Shown here piece by piece: positions 8,369 through 15,921 of a stretch of 22,893 bases of DNA (the first letter of the stretch is position 1; each line of letters starts with the position of its first letter). Under the pieces are notes generated by a model. The model did not search any database. It had not been told where the DNA came from and saw nothing but the letters and a program-made list of their open reading frames with translations. Source of the stretch: a virus; the IMG/VR virus record IMGVR_UViG_3300030503_000026, positions 1 through 22,893 of that record, one strand, 5' to 3'. The position numbers were made by a program, and so were the translations under genes.

Positions 8369-9463
8369 GATAGTTTCCTTATTAAGTTCGGATTGATCTA
8401 ATACTGCTACCTCTGCACCCATTCGACCAGAATTAACTAATGCCAAATGATTACCACGCACAGCGCATTGAATAAAATCATAAACTTGATTCTTCCAAAT
8501 ACCTGCCAGCTTTTTATACTTGCAGCGATAGCCGCTTGATAATTCTTTTTTGCCAGATTTGATCAATCCGGCCATTGCTTCGGAAAATACCTTTATGTTG
8601 CCAAAAAGTGTTTCTCCGTCAAAATAAACTTGTTCGCCTATTACGCCCTGAATGCCTTTTTGCTCTGCTGGCATCAATCCTGCTTCTTCAGAGCCTAACA
8701 TAACATGATTGTCAATCCATGGCAATAGTTTGAAACTTTCGATACATTCTACATCGCCAAGTTCTTCTGGGCTGCGAAAGACATTGTAAAGTCTCGAAGG
8801 GTCAATCTCAGGGTCAAGACCCAACGGATCGATCATTGCGCCCGAGTATTGATAAACGCCAATCTTTGAAAGTGGGTTATCTTCTACGGTGAACCAGCCA
8901 TTAGTATCGTATTCGCGCCGATCCATCGATCCAGAACTCGATTCAATTTCCGCTTCGATTTCTTCGGTAGATTCTTCAATCTTGGGAAACATAGGGTCTG
9001 GAGCCTCTTCTAAAGTTGCCCACATAAAACCATCATGTTCATCATTCAAGATAGGCGAAAATGATCCGTCGTCACAGGCATATAGTCTAACTTTGCCTTC
9101 TGACCATATCAGGCTAACGCCGGTTTCTGGAGTATGTTGAATTTCTTCGCGTGACTCACGAATAGCGCCCTCAATACATGATTCGCCTTTTTCAACATGC
9201 CCACCTGGGAAACCCCATGAACCGTCTTTAGTCCGATGCAACCATAAAATCTTGTCTTCATTGGTATAGCAAATGAACGCCACCAAATCAGCATCCTTAT
9301 CCGATTTATCACGTTCTTTTGATTCAGATGAATCGATGCCGTGCGATTTACGCGCTTCGGAATAAGCAATAGCAATGCTCTGAGACTGGCTATGTCCAGC
9401 CTTCATTAACTCAGCTACATTCGCTGATATATCTGCTTTGCTGCTTCCTTGCTTAAGTGGCAT
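7838..9463 (-). CDS. Nudix domain - DUF2213 prohead protease fusion with scaffold tail
   Basis: A 541-residue multidomain head-maturation protein. Residues 1-40 ([20 protein letters not shown]) match a short phage N-terminal motif of the DUF6496 type. Residues 58-150 are a Nudix domain with a full Nudix box: G88-x5-E94-x7-R102-E103-x-R105-E106-E107. Residues 178-350 are a DUF2213-type prohead protease, with candidate catalytic Ser in [13 protein letters not shown] (309/310) and His339 in [14 protein letters not shown]. From residue 366 the protein is a charged, Lys/Glu-rich, probably coiled scaffold segment. The protease would cleave scaffold and coat during head maturation. Why a Nudix hydrolase is fused is unknown; it could act on nucleotides in the infected cell or be structural. 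Confidence 0.85.
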   Translation of the reverse strand: MPLKQGSSKADISANVAELMKAGHSQSQSIAIAYSEARKSHGIDSSESKERDKSDKDADLVAFICYTNEDKILWLHRTKDGSWGFPGGHVEKGESCIEGAIRESREEIQHTPETGVSLIWSEGKVRLYACDDGSFSPILNDEHDGFMWATLEEAPDPMFPKIEESTEEIEAEIESSSGSMDRREYDTNGWFTVEDNPLSKIGVYQYSGAMIDPLGLDPEIDPSRLYNVFRSPEELGDVECIESFKLLPWIDNHVMLGSEEAGLMPAEQKGIQGVIGEQVYFDGETLFGNIKVFSEAMAGLIKSGKKELSSGYRCKYKKLAGIWKNQVYDFIQCAVRGNHLALVNSGRMGAEVAVLDQSELNKETIMAEEAKKEDVKKEPVKAEGEDGESGEMSMEQAHEHLKTIMPIIAKMQKLLGGGGETKGNEAVGEDEEEDKKKGDEEKGSGMDAAEFAKVVTATIAEKESLYKSLSAHIGTFDHSEMDLDKMAKYGCKKLEIEAPKENRALFLKAYLSGKGAPKVVYGMDSSAAKKGNFVDRHIQGA

Positions 9464-10276
9464 TTATTTACTTTCTGATTTTAGAAACGAAAACACTGGT
9501 ATCTCTAGGCATCTACAGAACGGAAGTTGAGAAGGAAATCCTTTTTCACCACTTCGATTATCAATTATCGGAGGATCATCATATCTAAATTCCTTACCAG
9601 AAAGAGCTATATGATCTTTTCTGGGATGCGCCGACCCGCCTGTGTGCCGCCAAATAAATGATTCAACGCCAGCCTTATTAAGCCTTACTCGATTGATTGA
9701 AGTATAAGCTTTACGCGTTTGGTCAAGAGCAACATGTCTAGCCCATTTTATATCACCCTGATATTTTTTTGTTAAAAATGGTACTAAATCTTTCATTCCT
9801 TGGCCAGATGTGATAGATCGCATGACAGCGCCTTGAACCTCGGCCAGATATTTCTCAGGTATCAATTTAATGAGATTGGCCGCTTCCTGGGTGCTGGCAA
9901 TAATCACGTCTTGCAATCTCTGGTCACTGAATGATGTGTCTATTTCGAATTCTTTCGATATCGTCCGCAATGACATGTTAATCGTAACCGTCGAATTCTT
10001 TTTAACCTTTTCGATCATCTTTCCTACCGATGATTTAGCCAACTCATTAAAACGTGAATTCCAATCCATACGCAATTTGTTTAATCTGATTCTGCTATCT
10101 GACGCAACGTTCGCATCCATTGCATATGCGGTGCCACTGAATGCCTGTTTAATCTCGCGCAACACGGCGCGGTGGAATAGCTCAATTTCCTTGATAATTG
10201 ATTCACTGAATTCTTGGCTTATCTTGGCCGATGGAATCAATGGCAATGCTTCCTGCTTATTCTTCGCTTTGATCAT
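9464..10276 (-). CDS. Mu F-like / SPP1 gp7-like minor head protein
   Basis: A 270-residue protein with the Phage_Mu_F pattern in its last 100 residues: a helical stretch with KWARHVALDQTRKAYTSINR, then WRHTGGSAHPRKDHIALSGK, EFRYDDPPI, and a terminal FPSQLPFCRCLEIPV with the family's Cys-Arg-Cys signature at 254-256. The N-terminal 150 residues are helical and face the portal. The family lies next to the portal and takes part in head assembly and early DNA ejection. Its ATG at 10276 lies 20 bases inside the end of the portal gene, so the two are probably coupled. Confidence 0.85.
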   Translation of the reverse strand: MIKAKNKQEALPLIPSAKISQEFSESIIKEIELFHRAVLREIKQAFSGTAYAMDANVASDSRIRLNKLRMDWNSRFNELAKSSVGKMIEKVKKNSTVTINMSLRTISKEFEIDTSFSDQRLQDVIIASTQEAANLIKLIPEKYLAEVQGAVMRSITSGQGMKDLVPFLTKKYQGDIKWARHVALDQTRKAYTSINRVRLNKAGVESFIWRHTGGSAHPRKDHIALSGKEFRYDDPPIIDNRSGEKGFPSQLPFCRCLEIPVFSFLKSESK

Positions 10277-11744
10277 TATCAGACTCTAAAGGCTCAATAT
10301 CCATATCTTCAAGGCCAAGATCGTGATAGCCGCTTGTCTTATCAGTTGCCACGCGACGCTGTTCTACTGAGCTATCGATAGCTCCAGATTGTATCAACGC
10401 AAGCCCTGTTTGAGCCTTGACCAGATTTGTATCTGCCAATTCTTTAGCTGTTGGCGTATCGAGCGGATTCCATTGAACTGTTGTTTCAATATCCATCGCG
10501 CCTAATGCTGGCACGACATATGCTTGCATGACTAATGCATGGTGCCTTTCAAGAAATGGTGTTAAGTCGCTTTCCTGTAATGACTCCAGCATTTCATGAT
10601 AACTCGCTTCCTCATACTCGCCAGACGCGCCAAAGCCTTTCGGAGAAGTTCCAAGCATCTTAGTTGACGGCACACCGGATTGAGCGCAGACCAATTGATA
10701 TTGAGTCATGATGAGCGCATCCATATCAGCCAAGCTGGTATCGAACTGGCTATATTCGTCACCTTCTTTGTCGCCTAACTTGATTCCATAGTTGTCACGA
10801 AACATTGCCCAATCGTTAAGGCGATTAACCGTGGAAGTAGTATCGGCCATGACCGCTTCCATATCGGTCAACCAGACACTTATCCGCTTCGTCATTGCCA
10901 GTTGAGGGGCTTCATTAGCCGTTCTCTCAGCGGCATAGACGCGCTCCATGATCTGCTGCGGCAATGGCACTCCGCCATAGAGATATTGCGGCTTAATCAC
11001 ATCCACTGGCTCAGAATGACGGAATATGATTAGATGTGATCGATGAACCTTTTTTCCATTGATCATCCAATAGGAAGGCTCATAGAAATGCAAGCTATCA
11101 GGCTGACTAGCTCCTGCTTGGTCTAGTAGCGGCGCAGTCCAGTAAGGATCGATCTGAACGATACCCTTGTAGCTTCCTGGTGTCACACCATCGATATTGA
11201 ATGGATTTTCGTAATAAAGCGGGTCTGTCGAATCAACTTTGAACATAGCAATACGCACACCGAAGATGCGACCTTTGCGTATAAATTCGCGCAAATGCTT
11301 GTTGATTCCCATCTTTCTATCGTATCGCTTCAGCAATTTAGTGGCTTCAGGGTCTAAATCGTCTCCATCGATACTGACAATATTGTACCCTTTACGAACC
11401 GCGTCAACGGCCGGCATGGAACATGCTTTATTGATTAACCAGTTCTGCGCAATGATGCCGCAAAGCTGATGCCCGATAAATCCTTGCGTTGAATACCAAA
11501 AGACCAGCGTGTCACTGGCCGAGTTTATTTGATTGTTGTATTGCTTGAAGGATGGAAAGCCGTTTGAGCTGTCATCCTGGGCGAACTCACCGCTTATGAT
11601 TGGCTGTTTTCTGAATATCTCAGCAATCAAATCTCGTGCTTTATCGCCGCGATTGTCATCTAAGCCGAAATGAGTTGACCATTGCGATTTTCGCTCTTTT
11701 GGTTTAGTTACTTCTGTTTGCTTCTTTTTGAAGAAATTGAACAT
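10257..11744 (-). CDS. Portal protein (DUF1073/PF06381 type)
   Basis: A 495-residue protein, the usual length for a portal. It begins MFNFFKKKQTEVTKPKERKS, has a conserved core with STQGFIGHQLCGIIAQNWLI (about residue 85-105) and IDPYWTAPLLD, the RSHLIIFRHSEP strand before the clip, and a long C-terminal helical section with QSGVPSTKMLGTSPKGFGAS and EYEEASYHEMLESLQESDLT. This is the DUF1073-like portal pattern, whose Pfam entry also covers N-terminal regions of some anti-CBASS Acb1-like proteins; no Acb1 nuclease-like C-terminal domain is evident here. It forms the dodecameric DNA channel at one capsid vertex. Follows the large terminase by two bases. Confidence 0.88.
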   Translation of the reverse strand: MFNFFKKKQTEVTKPKERKSQWSTHFGLDDNRGDKARDLIAEIFRKQPIISGEFAQDDSSNGFPSFKQYNNQINSASDTLVFWYSTQGFIGHQLCGIIAQNWLINKACSMPAVDAVRKGYNIVSIDGDDLDPEATKLLKRYDRKMGINKHLREFIRKGRIFGVRIAMFKVDSTDPLYYENPFNIDGVTPGSYKGIVQIDPYWTAPLLDQAGASQPDSLHFYEPSYWMINGKKVHRSHLIIFRHSEPVDVIKPQYLYGGVPLPQQIMERVYAAERTANEAPQLAMTKRISVWLTDMEAVMADTTSTVNRLNDWAMFRDNYGIKLGDKEGDEYSQFDTSLADMDALIMTQYQLVCAQSGVPSTKMLGTSPKGFGASGEYEEASYHEMLESLQESDLTPFLERHHALVMQAYVVPALGAMDIETTVQWNPLDTPTAKELADTNLVKAQTGLALIQSGAIDSSVEQRRVATDKTSGYHDLGLEDMDIEPLESDNDQSEE

Positions 11745-11746
11745 AT

Positions 11747-13150
11747 TTACCCAAAAAATGACCTACGGGGAATCATAACCTCAGAAAATGCTCTCGAACT
11801 TGCATCAACCTGATCGTCAAATGTGCCATTTGGAAACATTCTAAGCTCATTAATGTATTGTTCATTCCACGGTGCGCGAAGCATTAATACGTTTCCAACA
11901 TTAAGTTGAGCCGCGTATGGCTCTGCTCTAGTAACTTTATCGCCAGTTTCAGGCGAAGATTTTACATCATAACCGGACAATTCGCGTGTTAAATATATCA
12001 CCTGCGTCTTTCCAGCTTGTCCAGGGTCTTGCGGCATACTGATTTTAGTTTCGCGCATATCTCTATTGGCAGTATTTTTTATGGCCGCGTCGCGCTCATG
12101 TGTTTCGCATCGTATTCTTACCATATCTGCGATAATGAATCTGCCATCATCTAATCGACCTATCTTGGCTCCAGCGGTAAAGTCGCCATCCAGCGTCGCG
12201 GCAAAGTCCCATCCACGGCACCATTTAATCTTTCCTGATGGTATTGCATCAACAATCTGCAATTGATCTGGTTTAAATATTCCCCCTTCGCCTGGGGACG
12301 GTCTTTGTTGATATTGACCAGCAAAAACATATGGGTTTGCTTGCTCCATCCTGCGCAAATCTTCCAAAGTATGCTTTTCATCCCATAGTGCAGTGCCGTC
12401 AGCCTGAATAGCAGGAAAGCAAATATGCTCCCATTCTTCACCGTTCCCCTTTTCAAGCAACCATCCAGCTAAATCGGACTCGTGCAATCTTTGCATGATT
12501 AAAATGATAGGGGTTTGCTTAGGATCGTTTTTTCTACTTTCCAATGTTGTCTGAAACCAATCAAGAACCCCTTTACGAATCACATCAGATCGCGCTTCAC
12601 TGGCCTTATGTGGATCATCAATAATAATAGCCCCGCCGAATCCTTGGCGATGCTTGCCAGCACCAAACCCGGTCAACGTGCCACCAGTACCAGCAGAATA
12701 CATTACACCACCCTCTGTTGTCTTCCAATGAGCCTGTGCAGTGCCTAAGAACTTAACATTAGGAAATATCTCATTGTAAGCTTCGTGCATCATCATAAAC
12801 TTAGTATTGGCGCTGTTGTTGGCTGCTAAGTCTGATGAATAGCTAACATGAATAAATTCAGAATCAGGGCTTTTTCCCATAGCCCATGCTATGAAATTAA
12901 CAACAGCCAATTCCGTTTTTGAATATCTTGGAGGGACATTAATAATCAGACGCTTGCATTCACCCGTATATACGCGCATCAAAGCATCGCACATTATTTT
13001 ATGATGAAATGATTTTTGCCAGAGAAAGCCACGGCGCTGCAAAAACATCCACCGGCTAAAGAAGTATAAATCTTGTCTAGCAGTAATCGCAGCAGCTTCC
13101 CTGTCTTTCGGATCAGACCTCTTTAAGTAACTTGGCTGCTCGTTGCTCAT
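11747..13150 (-). CDS. terL: Terminase large subunit
   Basis: A 467-residue packaging motor. ATPase domain: Walker A-like NVPPRYSKTE at 71-80 and Walker B IIIDDP at 175-180. Nuclease domain: Asp315 in CRGWDFAATLDGD, Asp375 in MPQDPGQAGK and the acidic cluster TFDDQVDASS at 443-452, together the usual RNase H-like metal-binding set. The N-terminus (FFSRWMFLQRRGFLWQKSFH) matches the same family. It cuts concatemeric DNA and pumps it through the portal. Its ATG lies 38 bases inside the small subunit gene and is preceded by GGAAGAG, so translation is coupled. Confidence 0.95.
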   Translation of the reverse strand: MSNEQPSYLKRSDPKDREAAAITARQDLYFFSRWMFLQRRGFLWQKSFHHKIMCDALMRVYTGECKRLIINVPPRYSKTELAVVNFIAWAMGKSPDSEFIHVSYSSDLAANNSANTKFMMMHEAYNEIFPNVKFLGTAQAHWKTTEGGVMYSAGTGGTLTGFGAGKHRQGFGGAIIIDDPHKASEARSDVIRKGVLDWFQTTLESRKNDPKQTPIILIMQRLHESDLAGWLLEKGNGEEWEHICFPAIQADGTALWDEKHTLEDLRRMEQANPYVFAGQYQQRPSPGEGGIFKPDQLQIVDAIPSGKIKWCRGWDFAATLDGDFTAGAKIGRLDDGRFIIADMVRIRCETHERDAAIKNTANRDMRETKISMPQDPGQAGKTQVIYLTRELSGYDVKSSPETGDKVTRAEPYAAQLNVGNVLMLRAPWNEQYINELRMFPNGTFDDQVDASSRAFSEVMIPRRSFFG

Positions 13151-13772
13151 ACTCTTCCGGTGATTGACTGAAGTTATTATTGATAACTGCCTGAGTAGGA
13201 GCCTCTATTGTCGATAATCCGTACGCTTCACGCTCAAGACCAATTAGATTCTTAATAGTATCAGACAGTTTTTTCATTCCATCTATCCGGCCAGCACCTG
13301 AAATAATCTTGTGATACAGATCATTCATTCTGTCAATGCCATCTTTATTTTCTTTCCGCATCAATTCTCCGAACTCCTCGAACAACTGAGCATTAATAGT
13401 CTGACTTTCCAATTCCCTCATTAATTCCATCGCAAGCAATCTGGCTCGTTTAATATCCGTTCTATGTGCCATTCGAATATCAGCAATAACGCTTGCATTG
13501 GATTCTATCAGTATCCGTTCACTAGTAGCCACTTCTTTGGATACCAAAGCGGATACTTCCCGTTTGGATACCAATTCATCTGCCTTGGCCTTGATCTTTG
13601 CTTGAAGGTCTTTCACCCATCCGTCACGCTTGCAACGCTTATTGATTGCGCCATGTGTTATACCATGGGACTTTGCTATTTCCCTTACAGAAAGAAGTCC
13701 GGCGCGGTATTCAATCTCTATTCGCTCCCAATCTATTTTTTTGGCTTCTGGTTTATTTTCTGAGGAAGACAT
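13113..13772 (-). CDS. terS: Terminase small subunit
   Basis: A 219-residue protein. Residues 13-50 form a helix-turn-helix (DWERIEIEYRAGLLSVREIA, then SHGITHGAINKRCKRDGWVK), the DNA-recognition domain of small terminases. The centre is helical (oligomerisation), with ARLLAMELMRELESQTINAQ, and residues 160-185 contain GRIDGMKKLSDTIKNLIGLE, a block common in this class. It binds the packaging site and presents DNA to the large subunit, which it overlaps. The packaging site is probably within or near this gene, as in many phages, but is not identified here. Confidence 0.88.
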   Translation of the reverse strand: MSSSENKPEAKKIDWERIEIEYRAGLLSVREIAKSHGITHGAINKRCKRDGWVKDLQAKIKAKADELVSKREVSALVSKEVATSERILIESNASVIADIRMAHRTDIKRARLLAMELMRELESQTINAQLFEEFGELMRKENKDGIDRMNDLYHKIISGAGRIDGMKKLSDTIKNLIGLEREAYGLSTIEAPTQAVINNNFSQSPEEYEQRAAKLLKEV

Positions 13773-13804
13773 TTCTTAACCCGGCTTGTTATGTGTTGGT
13801 TTTT

Positions 13805-13810
13805 ATTATA
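13805..13810 (-). promoter_or_regulatory. Possible -10 element upstream of the terminase operon
   Basis: A perfect TATAAT on the minus strand, 33 bases before the small-terminase ATG. No good -35 lies at 16-18 bases, so this would need an activator or be a weak site; the leftward promoter at 16582-16610 may also supply the structural genes by read-through. Confidence 0.35.
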
Positions 13811-13846
13811 CGCCAACCTAACCGATGCGCCCTATAAGCAACTCTT

Positions 13847-13954
13847 TTACTCATCCTCCAGACTGTTAATCTTATTAATTCCGTAAAGAATCATGCCCAA
13901 GCATATTGATGCAAATACTGATAATGTTATAGCAACTAATATAATGGTTAGCAT
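13847..13954 (-). CDS. 35-residue single-pass membrane protein
   Basis: A tiny frame starting MLTIILVAITLSVFASICLG. Residues 2-24 form one clear transmembrane helix, followed by a short charged tail (KINSLEDE). It follows a conserved phage gene by 8 bases and would be translated leftward. Nothing about its family is known to me. Small phage membrane proteins in this position can be holin-like, exclusion or envelope-interacting proteins, but a single helix cannot decide. A modest GA-rich ribosome site lies before the start. Confidence 0.5.
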   Translation of the reverse strand: MLTIILVAITLSVFASICLGMILYGINKINSLEDE

Positions 13955-13962
13955 GATTGATT

Positions 13963-14280
13963 CTATTTCATCATTTTACCGATTTCGGCAGCGGCGCGAA
14001 CTATTGTGCGCCTAACTAATGCAGGCTTATCCTCATCATTGCATTCGCGAGCGGAAGCAAGCATGTTTTGCACAGAAGAAACATAAATTCCTTGTCCATG
14101 GGTGCAAATAGTTAAATCTAACTTCATTGCCAATCGCAATGCGTCGCCATCGTCAGATAATGGATTCCATATCGTACTCAATTCTTTTCCTTCAATAACA
14201 GTCAATTCAGACATGGGCATGTGTGTAATTTTTAGACCAATTGCCTTTGCAGCCAGTGACAATAATTCTTTATCAGTCAT
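13963..14280 (-). CDS. Conserved phage hypothetical protein
   Basis: A 105-residue protein starting MTDKELLSLAAKAIGLKITH. The motif WNPLSDDGDALRLAMKL (about residues 38-54) and the terminal RRTIVRAAAEIGK are shared by a widespread group of small phage proteins of unknown function, often near lysis or replication genes. The GGGG just before the ATG gives a plausible ribosome site. No catalytic residues are evident. I cannot assign a function. Confidence 0.7.
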   Translation of the reverse strand: MTDKELLSLAAKAIGLKITHMPMSELTVIEGKELSTIWNPLSDDGDALRLAMKLDLTICTHGQGIYVSSVQNMLASARECNDEDKPALVRRTIVRAAAEIGKMMK

Positions 14281-14325
14281 GATTTACCCCAGTTAAATTA
14301 CGCATCAATTTTTTTGACCTATCTA

Positions 14326-14616
14326 TCAAGCGAACATTGATAAACTGTCGTATTCTTCGTTATAAATCACGCCACATCGAACAAGATATAAAATATCGTC
14401 TTCAGTGGCGATTTCCGATAAAACTTCGCAATCAACGCCTAAATAAATTTCATCGTGCTCAGCAGCGCCGACAATATCTGAATTACCAGGAATTATTTTA
14501 TCTAACAATAAAAACGCGCATAAATCAGGCCTTTTGCTTGGTTTATTTTCAATTAAATCAAATTTATGATACTCGTCTTCAAACTTTAAAAATACTTCAC
14601 TTAAATTGATACTCAT
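14326..14616 (-). CDS. Conserved phage hypothetical protein
   Basis: A 96-residue protein (starts MSINLSEVFLKFEDEYHKFD) with the conserved segments PDLCAFLLLDKIIPG, AAEHDEIYLGVDCEVLSEIA and LYLVRCGVIYNEEYDSLSMF. The acidic EHDEI and RCGV blocks recur in small proteins of many proteobacterial phages, so this is a genuine family, but its role is unknown. A clear AGGAG precedes the ATG. Encoded between two tiny or hypothetical genes in the leftward set. Confidence 0.7.
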   Translation of the reverse strand: MSINLSEVFLKFEDEYHKFDLIENKPSKRPDLCAFLLLDKIIPGNSDIVGAAEHDEIYLGVDCEVLSEIATEDDILYLVRCGVIYNEEYDSLSMFA

Positions 14617-14699
14617 TTTAATCTCCTAGTAATTGTGTTAATCCCCTTGATCTGAGGAGCGAAAAGAATCTATCCCCAATGAAAGAGATAAAATATAAA

Positions 14700-14822
14700 T
14701 CATTTTTTATCGTTCAGTGAAAAGAATATTGCCATGGCCATGAAATAAATAGCATCAGGGATATACCCTAATGCATATACCAACGCACTAAAAATACACA
14801 GAAGCACCGATAATGTTTTCAT
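14700..14822 (-). CDS. 40-residue two-helix membrane protein
   Basis: Starts MKTLSVLLCIFSALVYALGY and ends AIFFSLNDKK. It has two hydrophobic segments (about residues 3-19 and 23-35) separated by IPD. The ATG overlaps the lipoprotein stop in a TAATG arrangement, so it is probably translated by coupling with that gene. Such pairs (lipoprotein plus small membrane protein) can act together at the envelope, for example in superinfection exclusion, but this is only a possibility. Confidence 0.55.
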   Translation of the reverse strand: MKTLSVLLCIFSALVYALGYIPDAIYFMAMAIFFSLNDKK

Positions 14823-15166
14823 TATTTGGATATTTCTACACTAGTCGCTTTACGGCCTGATGTACACCAGACTGACATTAGGCGTTCCTCATCGTAGTTT
14901 ATTTTTACAATTTCGCCATTTTCAGCCGCAGATTTTAAAATTTCAGCGTCGCCTTTATTAACGACAACCCAAATGTCTTGTGTTGACATTGAACCAACGC
15001 CATTGCGAATTACGCCCAGGCTAATATCTGCCTCAATGTAGTTTGGACAAAACAAGGGAGTATTTGTAATTACCTTTTTAACCTGCCCTACTAATTCAGC
15101 ATCACGAATTGAATATCCGCAAGCCGTTAATGATAATATTGACAAAATAATTAATAATTTCTTCAT
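14822..15166 (-). CDS. Phage lipoprotein of unknown function
   Basis: A 114-residue protein with a textbook lipoprotein signal: MKKLLIILSILSLTAC, with lipobox L-T-A-C (Cys16). The mature part begins GYSIRDAELVGQVKKVITNT and contains FCPNYIEADISLGVIRNGVG and a conserved STQDIWVVVN block, as in a group of small phage envelope proteins of unknown function. It is not proline-rich, so it is not an Rz1 spanin. The residue after Cys is Gly, so it is not marked for inner-membrane retention by Asp and could go to the outer membrane. A superinfection-exclusion role is conceivable. It is the first gene after the ribozyme-bearing RNA, with GGAGA as ribosome site. Confidence 0.75.
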   Translation of the reverse strand: MKKLLIILSILSLTACGYSIRDAELVGQVKKVITNTPLFCPNYIEADISLGVIRNGVGSMSTQDIWVVVNKGDAEILKSAAENGEIVKINYDEERLMSVWCTSGRKATSVEISK

Positions 15167-15186
15167 TGTATTCTCCAGTAAGTTTT

Positions 15187-15900
15187 AAATTGCATCGCCG
15201 GAATTGATCTGACAATTTACCGATTCGTGCCGATGCTCACTATGATTTTTCACGTAGCCATTTTACTGTGCTTCTGGTGTGAAATCATTGACCGTCTTTC
15301 CGATCTGCCAATCGCCCAACTGTTTCACCAGTATTTCTTCCTAACTCAATCCCGTGTTCCGCACCGGGAAAATGCCGTCGCATTTGTTAGTACCCCGAAT
15401 TATTCGGTCACCTGTTTAGGGATGCGCGATCGCAACCCATCAATTCATTGCTGTCTCTCCAGCTGTCAAGCCATGTGTCCCGTAAAACTTTTTTGGTCTT
15501 CGACCGGCTTTCCTTCGACCTACTGTTACGGCAGCGCGACTCTATCGGACTACAATCGCGGCAACAGCCTACATCCCTTTTCATCCTGAGGATGGTTACG
15601 GTGTAGTTCCGACGTTCATACGCTTTCGCGTTTCGCCTGAATTTCGCAGGCTCATCAGTGAACTTAATTTAGTGCCGTCTTTCCGGCCTGTCAGTTGATG
15701 TCTGGTACTGATCTCCAGCTTGTTAGATTCAGCGTCTATCTAACATGATTAAATTACCGACTCTGGTCTTCATTGCGAATCAGTCTTCGCATTCACCAAC
15801 ACGACTGAGGACTGCTACCGTCCCACAACGAGCGACCCGTGGGCAGTCGCATCTTGCAATCCTCATGCGTCTTGACCCTGATTTTTAAAGTATCAGGAAA
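15187..15900 (-). ncRNA. Large ornate structured RNA, about 700 nt, containing a hammerhead ribozyme
   Basis: The 755 bases between two genes have no credible frame, but the minus strand folds almost end to end into local hairpins. Stems seen (plus coordinates): 15877-15882/15892-15897; 15848-15852/15865-15869; 15810-15815/15843-15848 around 15823-15826/15839-15842; 15774-15779/15786-15791; 15721-15728/15738-15745 (8 bp); 15674-15677/15684-15687; 15582-15586/15590-15594; 15523-15527/15563-15567 around 15535-15539/15556-15560; 15495-15498/15502-15505; 15450-15453/15460-15463; 15395-15399/15403-15407; 15370-15375/15380-15385; 15350-15354/15365-15369; 15319-15322/15329-15332; and a 3' domain 15192-15197/15231-15236 around 15202-15206/15213-15217. 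The ends are approximate. It lies in the leftward operon. Giant RNAs of phages such as GOLLD and ROOL are the nearest known analogues in size and style; identity with either is not established. Confidence 0.82.
15614..15663 (-). ncRNA. Hammerhead ribozyme (type I topology)
   Basis: The minus strand carries every core element in order. Stem I 5' strand GUUCA (15663-15659); CUGAUGA (15658-15652); stem II GCCUG (15651-15647) with CAGGC (15639-15635) around CGAAAUU; GAAA (15634-15631); stem III CGC (15630-15628) with GCG (15623-15621) around a GAAA tetraloop; then U (15620), which pairs with the last A of GAAA, and A (15619) as the cleavage nucleotide; then stem I 3' strand UGAAC (15618-15614). 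Every stem is perfectly paired. Stem I is the open stem, so this is a type I hammerhead. Predicted cleavage is between 15619 and 15618, leaving a 2',3'-cyclic phosphate on the upstream RNA and a 5'-OH on the downstream one, which leads into the lipoprotein mRNA. Confidence 0.93.
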
Positions 15901-15921
15901 CTTATATAAATATATTACAAG

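Noticed and set aside
15227-15589. Plus-strand 120-residue open frame in the gene-free interval
   Set aside because: Poor composition (many Cys, Ser and Pro, no recognisable segment), no ribosome site, antisense to the surrounding operon, and it overlaps the hairpins and the ribozyme of the minus-strand RNA.
15877-15897. Terminator of the repeat-protein gene
   Set aside because: CCTGAT/ATCAGG hairpin has its U/A-rich bases in the loop and no U tract after it; it is better taken as the first stem of the large RNA.
15187-15900. Group I or group II intron, RNase P RNA or tmRNA
   Set aside because: I could not find the diagnostic elements (group II domain V, group I P7 core, RNase P GAGGAAAGUCC-type core, tmRNA tRNA-like end), and the flanking genes are not split.
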